A DNA stretch of 12,779 bases from Methanobacteriota archaeon. Its GTDB lineage: Archaea > Halobacteriota > Methanosarcinia > Methanosarcinales > Methanoperedenaceae. The notes below the pieces were generated by a model that was not told where the DNA came from, ran no database searches, and was given only the letters and a program-made list of their open reading frames with translations. The position numbers were made by a program, and so were the translations under genes. Every line of letters starts with the position of its first letter. Within the stretch, counting starts at the first letter, position 1. Shown piece after piece: positions 1 to 6,694 of this stretch. The stretch lies in contig JAHIHJ010000358.1 in NCBI GenBank assembly GCA_018899795.1, positions 1-12,779 on the forward strand, in the 5' to 3' direction.

Positions 1-1620
1 AATTAAATTAACAGTCTGGAAAGAACCATTTGTCTTCACCTTCAAATCTTTAAAGATGACATCTTTTTTCTGGGCGATGGCTTTGCGAATGGTTATGTTC
101 AATTCATGTTTCAAACCCTCGCGTGCCATTTCCACGATTTTCAGACCTGCTTTTCCCGGTGCTGGTTCCAGGTATTTGCCGGTTTTACCATGAAAATAAA
201 GAATATCCTCTTTTTCATTAATAATAACGCATGAAGGGGCGTAGTTCTCAAGCAGCATCTTTTCTATATGCTCGCCAATACTGATCTCCACGGATGTCGC
301 AGGTTCTTTTATTTTAGAGAGCAAGCCCGCCTGACCCATTCGGGTAAAATCCCCCATCAATACGTGAGACCCACCTTTGCTTTGATAAATTCTCCATTTC
401 CTGTCATAGACAGAAAAGAGGTCAGTGAATTCACCGATGGTCTCAGAATTACCCAGGAAAAGTATCCCGTCTTTCTTTAAGGAATAATGTAAAGTGCTTA
501 AAACTTTTTTCTGCAGCACATGACTGAGATATATCAGCAGGTTCCTGCAGCTCACGAAGTCTAACATAGAGAAAGGCGGGTCCTTGATCAGGCTCTGGAT
601 AGCAAAGGTCACCATTTCCCTGACTTCTTTCTTTACCCTGTAAGAATCATCTATTTTCATAAAAAAACGCTCAAGACGTTCCGGTGATACATCCACGGCA
701 ATACTTGCAGGGTAAACGCCCCCACGGGCGGTTTCAATAGCATCCTTATCAACATCAGTGGCGAATATCTGGACTTTTATATCAGTTTTTATCTTGTCTA
801 AATACTCCTTAAAGATCATGGCTATGGAATAGGCTTCTTCGCCTGTTGAACACGCCGAGACCCAGACCCGTACAGGCAGGGCAGGCGTCTTGTTCTTAAG
901 TATGTCAGGGAGTATTTTTTTTATGAGAATTTCAAATGCTTTCGGATCCCTGAAAAAACTGGTAACGCCGATCAGGAGTTCTTTAAAGAGGATATCTATT
1001 TCAGATTGGTTTTCCGAAAGATATCTGACATAATCCTGGAGCTCATTGATCTGGTGGACATTCATCCGCCTTTCAATGCGGCGGTTGATAGTGGTCTCTT
1101 TATAAAGGGAGAAATCATGCCCTGTCCTGTCCCGTATCAGGACGAAAGTTTTCTGCAGGGGCGCGATCTGTTTGATCACTGCGACTTCATGTGTGCCTTT
1201 AATGTAAGGTTGTGTTATATAATTCAGTAATTGCTCAGGCATTTTCTCAGGGTACAAAACATAGTCCGCAAATCCTGTGGCTATGGCGCTTGCAGGCATG
1301 CCGTCGTATGCTGCTGATGTTACATCCTGCACCATGACCATTCCCCCCTCGCCTTTAATGGCTTTTAAGCCAAGAGTACCTTCGGTCCCTGTTCCTGAAA
1401 GGATGATGCATATAGCCTTTTCTTTACAGTCTTCTGATAATGACCTGAAGAAGAAATCTATCGGATGCCTGATACCTCTGGACACCGTTGGTTCCAGCAG
1501 CTGGAGGGTGCCGTGCAGTATTGCCATATCCTTATTTGGCGGAATGATATACACGCTATTGGGGTTTATTTTCATCCCATCCTCTGCCTGGTATACCTCC
1601 ATTTTCGTGTATCTCTTCAC
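1..1620 (-). CDS. CheB(C-terminal part)-CheR-PAS fusion, partial at both ends
   Basis: The minus frame is open from a stop at 1627-1629 down to base 1 and continues beyond the window. Counting from a GTG at 1620, residues about 1-124 match the C-terminal part of a CheB methylesterase (VYIIPPNKDMAILHGTLQ, then SGTGTEGTLGLKAI). CheR, a SAM-dependent glutamate O-methyltransferase of chemoreceptors, follows: N-terminal domain about 140-200, SAM motif SACSTGEEAYSIAM near 260, and SCRNLLIYL near 356. A PAS-like domain lies at about 450-540. The first half of CheB, with the catalytic Ser and His, is absent. The conserved catalytic Asp of the GTGSDGT motif is Glu here. No Shine-Dalgarno is visible at GTG 1620 or ATG 1602, so the start is uncertain. 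The CheR part looks intact and could be active; the methylesterase part cannot be. It lies directly behind a kinase remnant. The truncation is seen; loss of esterase function is inferred from the family. Confidence 0.85.
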   Translation of the reverse strand, partial: MKRYTKMEVYQAEDGMKINPNSVYIIPPNKDMAILHGTLQLLEPTVSRGIRHPIDFFFRSLSEDCKEKAICIILSGTGTEGTLGLKAIKGEGGMVMVQDVTSAAYDGMPASAIATGFADYVLYPEKMPEQLLNYITQPYIKGTHEVAVIKQIAPLQKTFVLIRDRTGHDFSLYKETTINRRIERRMNVHQINELQDYVRYLSENQSEIDILFKELLIGVTSFFRDPKAFEILIKKILPDILKNKTPALPVRVWVSACSTGEEAYSIAMIFKEYLDKIKTDIKVQIFATDVDKDAIETARGGVYPASIAVDVSPERLERFFMKIDDSYRVKKEVREMVTFAIQSLIKDPPFSMLDFVSCRNLLIYLSHVLQKKVLSTLHYSLKKDGILFLGNSETIGEFTDLFSVYDRKWRIYQSKGGSHVLMGDFTRMGQAGLLSKIKEPATSVEISIGEHIEKMLLENYAPSCVIINEKEDILYFHGKTGKYLEPAPGKAGLKIVEMAREGLKHELNITIRKAIAQKKDVIFKDLKVKTNGSFQTVNLI

Positions 1621-1638
1621 TCTTATTTAGTCTCATTA

Positions 1639-2169
1639 TCACTCCTTCTTCGCTTCAAGCGGAAGCGTGAACGTGCTGCCCTCGCCGTATTTGCTCTCTG
1701 CCCATATCCTGCCCCCGTGCTGTTCCACAAGCTGCTTCGTGATCGCAAGCCCCACGCCGCCGCCGTATCTCCTGCTTATCCCCGAATCTATCTGGTGGAA
1801 CAAGCCAAAGAGCTTGTCAATATCCTAATCCCTGATGCCTATGCCTGTGTCGGAAACAGAGAACTGCGCTGAATCTTCAACTCTCTTCGCCTTAACAATT
1901 ACTGCACCCCCTTCATCCTTACTGAATTTCACCGCATTTCTCATAAGGTTCAAGAGAATCTGCTTGAACTGGTTCCTGTCTGCCTCTATGAACTCAAGTG
2001 ATGGGTCAATTTCCTTATTAAGAGTTACATTTCGCTGCTCAGCATTTGTTTTTATGAGGTTGCACACCTTATCAATATCCTCAGGTACAGATATTTTTTC
2101 TATCAACATTTCCATTTTACCTGCATCTATCTTGTTCATGTCGAGAATATTGTCAATCTTGTGGAGCAT
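1639..2169 (-). pseudogene. Histidine kinase remnant (HisKA tail + HATPase_c) with in-frame TAG
   Basis: The frame from ATG 2169 encodes the end of a dimerisation helix (ILDMNKIDAGKMEM) and most of a HATPase_c domain: N box (QILLNLMRNAVKFS) and G1 box (SVSDTGIGI). It stops at a TAG at 1825-1827. The same frame resumes at once with [13 protein letters not shown], the G2 box GGGVGLAI and a normal C-terminus at TGA 1639-1641. The reading frame is never shifted, so one codon (probably GAG, Glu, in relatives) became TAG. There is no H-box histidine and no sensor domain upstream: an in-frame TGA lies at 2197-2199. The piece is therefore a truncated kinase core that was then broken by a nonsense mutation, unless TAG is read through. 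It sits between a broken ParA gene and a truncated CheB-CheR gene. Confidence 0.85.
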
Positions 2170-2450
2170 GTTCGCCTGCGCACAGCCTGTTGAACATCAA
2201 CTGACCCGCGCTCGATGGCAGGTCTATTAATATATATATCTGAAATCATCTGCTTCAGGATGAACGATGAGTTTTGTGTGTTCTGGTTATACCCGCAGCA
2301 GGATAGGACAACGTCGTAGATGGACTTTTTCAAGGCGCTTGAATCTATTCCCAGCGCCAGGGTCGCATTGGCGCGTGGATCAAAATCCACGATCAAAACT
2401 TTCTTACCTTTTGGATTTACAAATGAAATACACTTAATATCCTGTGACAT
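2136..2450 (-). pseudogene. ParA/Soj-type ATPase remnant lacking the Walker A motif
   Basis: It starts at ATG 2450, with a plausible ribosome site (AGAGG, 6 nt upstream). The first residues (CISFVNPKG) match the beta strand that leads into the deviant Walker A loop of ParA/Soj/MinD ATPases. The next residues are KKVLIVDFDPRANATLALG, which in the family lie about 20 residues further on, after the P-loop and its helix. The segment carrying KGGxGKTT is thus deleted in frame at about 2406-2414. The family-like sequence continues through SIYDVVLSCC and then fades; the last 25 or so codons, overlapping the kinase remnant, look like junk. Intact ParA proteins exceed 250 residues, so the C-terminal part is lost too. 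It cannot bind ATP in the family manner. Confidence 0.8.
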
Positions 2451-2593
2451 ATAGCCTCTACCATTTTCGTTTTCCCCCTTTTTCCAGCGAGCAGATTATT
2501 TTACTTGCAGTTAATGATAGTAATAATGATGCTCATATATATATATCACACTGAAATGATACTGAAGTGATTCCTGCTCAAAAAATAACGATT
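2451..2593. promoter_or_regulatory. Intergenic, AT-rich with TATA-like stretch
   Basis: This 143-nt gap separates the M50-like gene from the downstream ParA remnant, both on the minus strand. An alternating TA run at about 2535-2548 resembles an archaeal TATA box and could once have driven the ParA gene with a leader of roughly 60 nt. A pyrimidine-rich stretch lies at 2461-2485. No RNA gene or repeat was recognised. Confidence 0.3.
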
Positions 2594-3559
2594 TTATGAT
2601 GTATTAAGTAATTTTAAAAACCCAACCAGTACCGCAATACTTGATATATTTATTATATACTGTGCTGCGCCATACTGCATCATCCCCGCATAAACAAGTA
2701 CAGAAGCCGCCAGCGCAATTATGATCCTCAATACAGAAGACCTGTCGAACATATTTACAAGCATGATGAACATATAGTTGAACAACAGACCGAATATGGA
2801 TAATACCGGCAGCAACAGCAGATATGTGAGGACTATCAAGAACAATGGTATGTTGTACATGAATAATATCCAGAAAAAAAGGATGGAGATAAGAATGAAT
2901 AAAAGCGTGTATAATGGGAATTTAATGGACATCTGGATAACCGACTGGATATCTCCTTGCGTCCCGGTTTTTCCGCTTATTGAACTTGGTTTTGCCGATG
3001 AAAATGAGAATGTAAGGAATATTAGCAGCAGGAAATTCCCTATTTTTGCATAATCAAGGTTCACGAACAGCCATCCTGTGGTTTTTATTATGAAAGGTAT
3101 CAGGTCAAGATACAGGGCATAGATTATGGAGACCGGGTCGCCCGCATTGAAATTGACGCGGGTGAAATCGATATAACCCAGGTAATGCATCAAAAGAGCC
3201 ACTATTATCGGCGGCACAAAAGCAGGCGCGAGGCTTATGGACTGGGCAGCCAGCCACTTTAAGAACCCGAATTTTCCACTGGTTTCGTGTACAACATGAC
3301 CGCCAGTTGATGAGACTTTGAACTCTTTGACTTTGTTCAGCGTCACGATGGCTGTTATGGCGTGGCTTAATTCATGGATAAAAACTCCCCACCAGTTCAT
3401 CGCCCTGACAAGCCTCGGATGGTTGAAAGATGTCCTGCCGATCTGCCCGCTTATAATATTGACCGTGCCGTACTGGATGAGCAGTACTGAAAAAATAACA
3501 ATGAAATAGGATAACGGAATAGCAAAAAACGCAATAATACTCGGATCTATTTCGACCAT
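2594..3559 (-). CDS. Polytopic membrane protein with HELSH motif, M50-like peptidase
   Basis: A 321-residue, strongly hydrophobic protein. The motif HELSH at residues 62-66 fits the HExxH zinc site of M50 / site-2-protease-like membrane peptidases. The context FIHELSHAITAI, then a Gly-Gly pair about 20 residues later (STGGHV), resembles the Peptidase_M50B group. The first membrane segment is about 9-31; several others lie at about 105-125, 145-185, 210-260 and 275-315. The distal LDG-type third zinc ligand of classical S2P enzymes is not obvious, so catalytic activity is uncertain and the substrate unknown. The start is ATG 3559 with no clear Shine-Dalgarno; a TATA-like TATATTTA lies about 20 nt upstream. 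It is divergent from the LarA-family gene. Confidence 0.7.
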   Translation of the reverse strand: MVEIDPSIIAFFAIPLSYFIVIFSVLLIQYGTVNIISGQIGRTSFNHPRLVRAMNWWGVFIHELSHAITAIVTLNKVKEFKVSSTGGHVVHETSGKFGFLKWLAAQSISLAPAFVPPIIVALLMHYLGYIDFTRVNFNAGDPVSIIYALYLDLIPFIIKTTGWLFVNLDYAKIGNFLLLIFLTFSFSSAKPSSISGKTGTQGDIQSVIQMSIKFPLYTLLFILISILFFWILFMYNIPLFLIVLTYLLLLPVLSIFGLLFNYMFIMLVNMFDRSSVLRIIIALAASVLVYAGMMQYGAAQYIINISSIAVLVGFLKLLNTS

Positions 3560-3603
3560 GAATAGAATACGGCGTTAAATATAGATAATTATTCCCCTTA
3601 ATC

Positions 3604-3640
3604 CAAAAATATATGTAATTTTTAAGCGTTGAGGCAGGAT
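3604..3640 (+). promoter_or_regulatory. Putative promoter and Shine-Dalgarno of the LarA-family gene
   Basis: An AT-rich TATA-like element (AAAAATATAT, about 3605-3614) sits about 30 nt before GTG 3641. GAGG at 3631-3634 is placed 6 nt before that GTG. This favours GTG 3641 over the upstream in-frame TTG at 3629, which has no ribosome site. Confidence 0.45.
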
Positions 3641-4864
3641 GTGTTGTATCATTTACCTTATGGAAATTCAGAGATCTCTATCGATATACCCTCCGAATGC
3701 AGCGTCAAAGTAATAAACCCCGTCAATGTTCCATCGGCAGATGATGGAACAGCGCTTGTTAAGGAGGCGCTGGAGCATCCAATCAGGTGCAGAAGATTAT
3801 CAGAGATCGCAGAACATGGAAAAAAGGCGGTTATCATTGTCAGTGATATCACGCGCCCCACGCCGACATCAAAACTGCTTACGCCGGTCATTTCTGAACT
3901 TGAAATGGGCGGGGTGAAAGATATCACCATCATTTTCGGGCTCGGTATCCACAGGAAGCAGACCGAAGAAGAAAAAAAGAAGATACTTGGGGGACTGTAC
4001 GGTAAGATAAAAAGCATCGAACATGATGTGAATGACTGTGTTTATCTTGGAACAACATCAAGAGGTTCACCTGTCGAGATATTCAGACCTGTAATGGAAG
4101 CAGACATCGTTGTATGCACAGGAACCCTGGAGTTCCATTATTATGCAGGCTATTCAGGCGGCGCAAAATCCATCCTGCCTGCGGTCTCATCAAAGAAGAG
4201 TATCGATGCTAACCATTCCCTTATGCTTGACCCCAGTTCTTCAGCAGGAAGGCTTGACAGCGCCGTAAGGCAGGATATCGAGGAGGCGGCGGAGATGCTG
4301 GGCATCGATTTTATCCTGAATGTCGTCCTGAACGAGAAAAAAGAGATCGTGTTCGCAGCAGCCGGGGATCATATAGAGGCGCACAGGAAGGGGGCTGAGT
4401 TCCTTAACAGGCTCTCAAAGATAGAGGTCGAGCCTGCTGATATCATTATCGTGTCCCCCGGCGGATTTCCCAAAGATATCAACATATTCCAGTCTCATAA
4501 GGCGCTTGAACATGTGAAGAACGCTATGAAAGAAGGCGGTTCCATCATTCTTGTGGCTGAGTGCAGGGAAGGGTACGGCAACCGGGTCTATGAAGAGTGG
4601 CTTAAGTACGGCAGGGATGAAGTGATAGAGCGATTCAAATCCGGTTTCGTTATGGGTGGGCATAAAGCTGCGCTCATTGCGGCACTGTCGAAGAAGGTTG
4701 GTCTTTATCTTGTATCTTCACTGCCTGAGGAGATGGTCAGGAAGGCGAATTTTATCCCGGCGACGCTGAAAGGAGCTCTGGATATGGCGATGCGGAAACA
4801 TGGAATTGGAGCGAAGATCATTGTGATGCCGTATGGCGGTTCCATGCTGATAACAGGACATTGA
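3641..4864 (+). CDS. LarA-family nickel-pincer protein (lactate racemase-like)
   Basis: A 407-residue protein from GTG 3641, a usual length for the LarA (DUF2088) family. LarA from Lactobacillus plantarum racemises lactate with a nickel-pincer nucleotide bound covalently to a lysine. The key positions seem conserved: Arg72 in SDITRPTPT, His104 in GLGIHRKQ, His166 and Lys176 in EFHYYAGYSGGAKSILP, and His192 in DANHSLML. The 10- and 16-residue spacings between His166, Lys176 and His192 equal those of LarA His174-Lys184-His200. The protein is therefore probably an active cofactor enzyme. LarA homologues act on various 2-hydroxy acids, so the substrate is not assigned. No larB, larC or larE genes for cofactor synthesis are in the window. 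It stands alone, divergent from the M50-like gene and convergent with the AbrB-like gene (14-nt gap). Confidence 0.88.
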   Translation: MLYHLPYGNSEISIDIPSECSVKVINPVNVPSADDGTALVKEALEHPIRCRRLSEIAEHGKKAVIIVSDITRPTPTSKLLTPVISELEMGGVKDITIIFGLGIHRKQTEEEKKKILGGLYGKIKSIEHDVNDCVYLGTTSRGSPVEIFRPVMEADIVVCTGTLEFHYYAGYSGGAKSILPAVSSKKSIDANHSLMLDPSSSAGRLDSAVRQDIEEAAEMLGIDFILNVVLNEKKEIVFAAAGDHIEAHRKGAEFLNRLSKIEVEPADIIIVSPGGFPKDINIFQSHKALEHVKNAMKEGGSIILVAECREGYGNRVYEEWLKYGRDEVIERFKSGFVMGGHKAALIAALSKKVGLYLVSSLPEEMVRKANFIPATLKGALDMAMRKHGIGAKIIVMPYGGSMLITGH

Positions 4865-4878
4865 AAATGAGGTTCAGT

Positions 4879-5310
4879 TCATGTCCCAGAATTCAGCAAT
4901 TCTATGACCATTTTTCGCTTTGAAAGCGGTGTCAGAATAGCTTTATCGTTCTTACTTATCTTCATAACTCTGAGAACATCCTTTGGAAAATACATTCCAA
5001 GCTTTCCCCCGCCAACTGTGGAAACATTCAATTCATATCCCCCGCTTGGTTTATCTACGGTGTAGTTTTCTATGATCTTAGTAGAACGCGCATCAAAAGC
5101 CACTTCACCGCATTTTGAACATTTCAAGCCTGTAAGATTTGGTATTACTATTCTTTCGCCAGTCAGGGTAACATCAAAAGTCAGGTCATCTGCATAGCTC
5201 ATGGTGCTGTTCCCGCAAGAAGGACAATTAATATCCTTAACGCCTTTCACTGGAGATTGTTTTCTATCATCACGCCTTTTGGCTATCTCGATGGCGGTTT
5301 TTTCCATCAT
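4879..5310 (-). CDS. Zinc-ribbon (MqsA/YgiT-like) plus AbrB/SpoVT-like protein
   Basis: A 143-residue protein from ATG 5310 (a second ATG follows at once). Four cysteines in two CxxC pairs (29/32 and 64/67) form a zinc ribbon like the N-terminal domain of MqsA/YgiT antitoxins, including the typical GLKCSKCGE pattern. Residues about 92-138 (KLGMYFPKDVLRVMKI, then KAILTPLSKRKMVIEL) look like an AbrB/SpoVT swapped-hairpin DNA-binding domain, as in MazE-type antitoxins. It is probably a DNA-binding transcription factor. No toxin gene (MqsR, RelE or PemK-like) is adjacent, so a toxin-antitoxin role is not supported. A longer form from ATG 5364 is possible but its extra residues look non-coding. 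No Shine-Dalgarno is evident. It is divergent from the mini-dodecin gene. Confidence 0.7.
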   Translation of the reverse strand: MMEKTAIEIAKRRDDRKQSPVKGVKDINCPSCGNSTMSYADDLTFDVTLTGERIVIPNLTGLKCSKCGEVAFDARSTKIIENYTVDKPSGGYELNVSTVGGGKLGMYFPKDVLRVMKISKNDKAILTPLSKRKMVIELLNSGT

Positions 5311-5357
5311 AGTGAAATTTAATACTCTTGCTACCCAACATACGCACGGTGAAATAC

Positions 5358-5474
5358 ATGCCATTCGTCAAAATAATCGACACAGTAGGCTCCTCCCCCG
5401 AAAGCTGGGAGCAGGCAGCGAAGAATGCGATAGAGGATGCGTCAAAACTTCCCATGGAGATGTTCCTTGAGTAA
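5358..5474 (+). CDS. Truncated dodecin-like protein (38 aa)
   Basis: A small ORF from ATG 5358, preceded by GGTGA at 5348-5352 (5-nt spacing) and a TATA-like TTTAATA at about 5317-5323. The peptide is strikingly like the first half of dodecins: VKIIDTVGSSPESWEQAAKN, then AIEDASK, covering the first beta strand and the helix. Dodecins are flavin-storing dodecamers of about 65-75 residues. This one ends after ASKLPMEMFLE, before the two beta strands that carry the flavin-binding Trp and Gln. It is either a truncated gene or a real short derivative. Its stop codon overlaps the start of the winged-helix gene by 8 nt, and GGAGA inside its end serves as that gene's ribosome site, so it is expressed at least as a leader for translational coupling. 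Confidence 0.65.
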   Translation: MPFVKIIDTVGSSPESWEQAAKNAIEDASKLPMEMFLE

Positions 5475-5778
5475 AGGCGAAGAAATAACAGATGACGAGC
5501 TTGAAGCCATGCTTGAGCGCCGCCCATCCGTGCGCGAAGCAAAGGTGGCTGACCACGAACTCATGGTCAAGGCGCTGGAACATCCGGTGAGGCGAAAGAT
5601 GATAAAAACCATCGGAGTGTTCGGGAAAAATAAAAGCGAATTGCAGAAAGAAGTGGGCGTAAATGATGCAATATTTAATTTCCAGACTGATTTTCTGACA
5701 AAAGGCGGTTACATCAGAGTCGAGGACGACACGTTCAGGCTCACGGACAGGGGGCTTGTGCTGCTGTCGAATATCTAA
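5467..5778 (+). CDS. Winged-helix DNA-binding protein (ArsR-like fold)
   Basis: A 103-residue protein from TTG 5467, chosen because GGAGA at 5456-5460 lies 6 nt upstream and because the family-like sequence starts there (SKGEEITDDELEAML); an ATG at 5437 in the same frame gives an unlikely extension. Residues 31-50 (ELMVKALEHPVRRKMIKTIG) resemble the first helix of ArsR-type regulators. Residues about 53-78 form the helix-turn-helix, and 80-95 (GGYIRVEDDTFRLTD) look like the beta wing. No metal-binding cysteines are present, so the signal is not a thiol-bound metal. It is probably a transcription regulator, co-expressed with the mini-dodecin upstream and convergent with cofD (3-nt gap). Confidence 0.7.
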   Translation: MSKGEEITDDELEAMLERRPSVREAKVADHELMVKALEHPVRRKMIKTIGVFGKNKSELQKEVGVNDAIFNFQTDFLTKGGYIRVEDDTFRLTDRGLVLLSNI

Positions 5779-5781
5779 AGG

Positions 5782-6693
5782 TCAAAGCTCATCAAAAAGT
5801 TCCAGCACGCGCCGCGCAAGCGCCTCGCTTTTCTCAACAGAGGTCATCATGGTATCCAACCTTACCGCCTTCACAGGAAAGTCCTTCTCATCTGCGGTAT
5901 CCCTCTCATCGATGACCATCATATCAAGGATATCCCCGTAGCATTCTGCCACCCCTTTTGATGAAACCGGATATCCCCGCGCTTTCATCAACTTCCCGGC
6001 AGGTCCGCTCACCGGCGCATCTCCGATGATGGGACTTACTGCTATCACATTTTTCTCAGATAACAACTTACGTATCCCTTTCAGACCAAGTATTGGTCCT
6101 ATGCTTGTTATGGGATTGCTTGGCCCGATGAGCACCCTATCCTCAGAGCCAAGCGCCTCCATGACTTCTTTTGTTGCATTTGCCTTTTCTATCCCCTTTA
6201 ATTTTAAATCTATCACATCGGGCTCACCATGCGCGCCGACCCAGAAATCCTGGAAATGCATCTCACCTTGCGGAGTTTTTATAATCGTATCCACCTTTTC
6301 ATCGCACATGGGAAGCACCTTCGCCCTTACCCTGAGCGCTCTTGAAAGCTGGGCGGTGGCCCTGGTTAACCTTGCCCCTTTTCGCATCAATTCCGAGCGC
6401 ATGATATGTGTGGCGCGGTCAGCATCCCCCATCATGAGCATTTCATTGACTCCCATTTTTTTTAAAGCAGTATGCGTATGGAACGTATCATTCCTGACTC
6501 CCCACCACTTCGCATCATCAAGCTGCCCTGAAAAGAGGTAAAGAACCGTATCAACATCAGGGGAAACAAGATTCCCTGAGATCATAATATCCTCTGCTGT
6601 GTTCACTATTACCGTGATCTCCTCATCAGGAATAAGCCTGCGCAGCCCCTGAAGCAGCTTTGGCGTACCTGTGCCGCCAGAAAGGACGATCAT
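5782..6693 (-). CDS. cofD: 2-phospho-L-lactate transferase CofD (F420 biosynthesis)
   Basis: A 303-residue cytoplasmic enzyme of the CofD family. It joins the activated phospholactyl (or related) nucleotide donor to the deazaflavin Fo to make F420-0, the core of coenzyme F420, a hydride carrier in methanogens and their relatives. Visible family motifs are GGTGTPKLLQGL at residues 6-17, VNTAEDIMISGNLVSPDVDT at 30-49 and GPSNPITSIGPIL at 190-202. Length and ends fit intact homologues. ATG 6693 lies 1 nt after the permease stop, with AGGTG inside the end of the permease gene as ribosome site. It is the last gene of the ABC ATPase-permease-cofD operon. No other cof genes are in the window, which is common because F420 genes are scattered. 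Confidence 0.93.
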   Translation of the reverse strand: MIVLSGGTGTPKLLQGLRRLIPDEEITVIVNTAEDIMISGNLVSPDVDTVLYLFSGQLDDAKWWGVRNDTFHTHTALKKMGVNEMLMMGDADRATHIMRSELMRKGARLTRATAQLSRALRVRAKVLPMCDEKVDTIIKTPQGEMHFQDFWVGAHGEPDVIDLKLKGIEKANATKEVMEALGSEDRVLIGPSNPITSIGPILGLKGIRKLLSEKNVIAVSPIIGDAPVSGPAGKLMKARGYPVSSKGVAECYGDILDMMVIDERDTADEKDFPVKAVRLDTMMTSVEKSEALARRVLELFDEL

Positions 6694-6694
6694 C

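Noticed and set aside
1277..1872. Two plus-strand open frames (1277-1630, 1465-1872)
   Set aside because: They mirror the CheB and kinase remnants on the minus strand, which carry unmistakable family motifs.
2535..2548. TA dinucleotide run as a microsatellite of interest
   Set aside because: It is short, in an AT-rich intergenic gap, and more simply a TATA-type element.
3629..3640. TTG at 3629 as the start of the LarA-family gene
   Set aside because: GAGG at 3631-3634 would fall inside the gene and is well placed for GTG 3641; nothing precedes the TTG.
3755..3795. Shared ALEHP motif in the LarA-family protein and the winged-helix protein
   Set aside because: The two segments belong to different folds and the likeness is limited to a few residues, so it is taken as chance.
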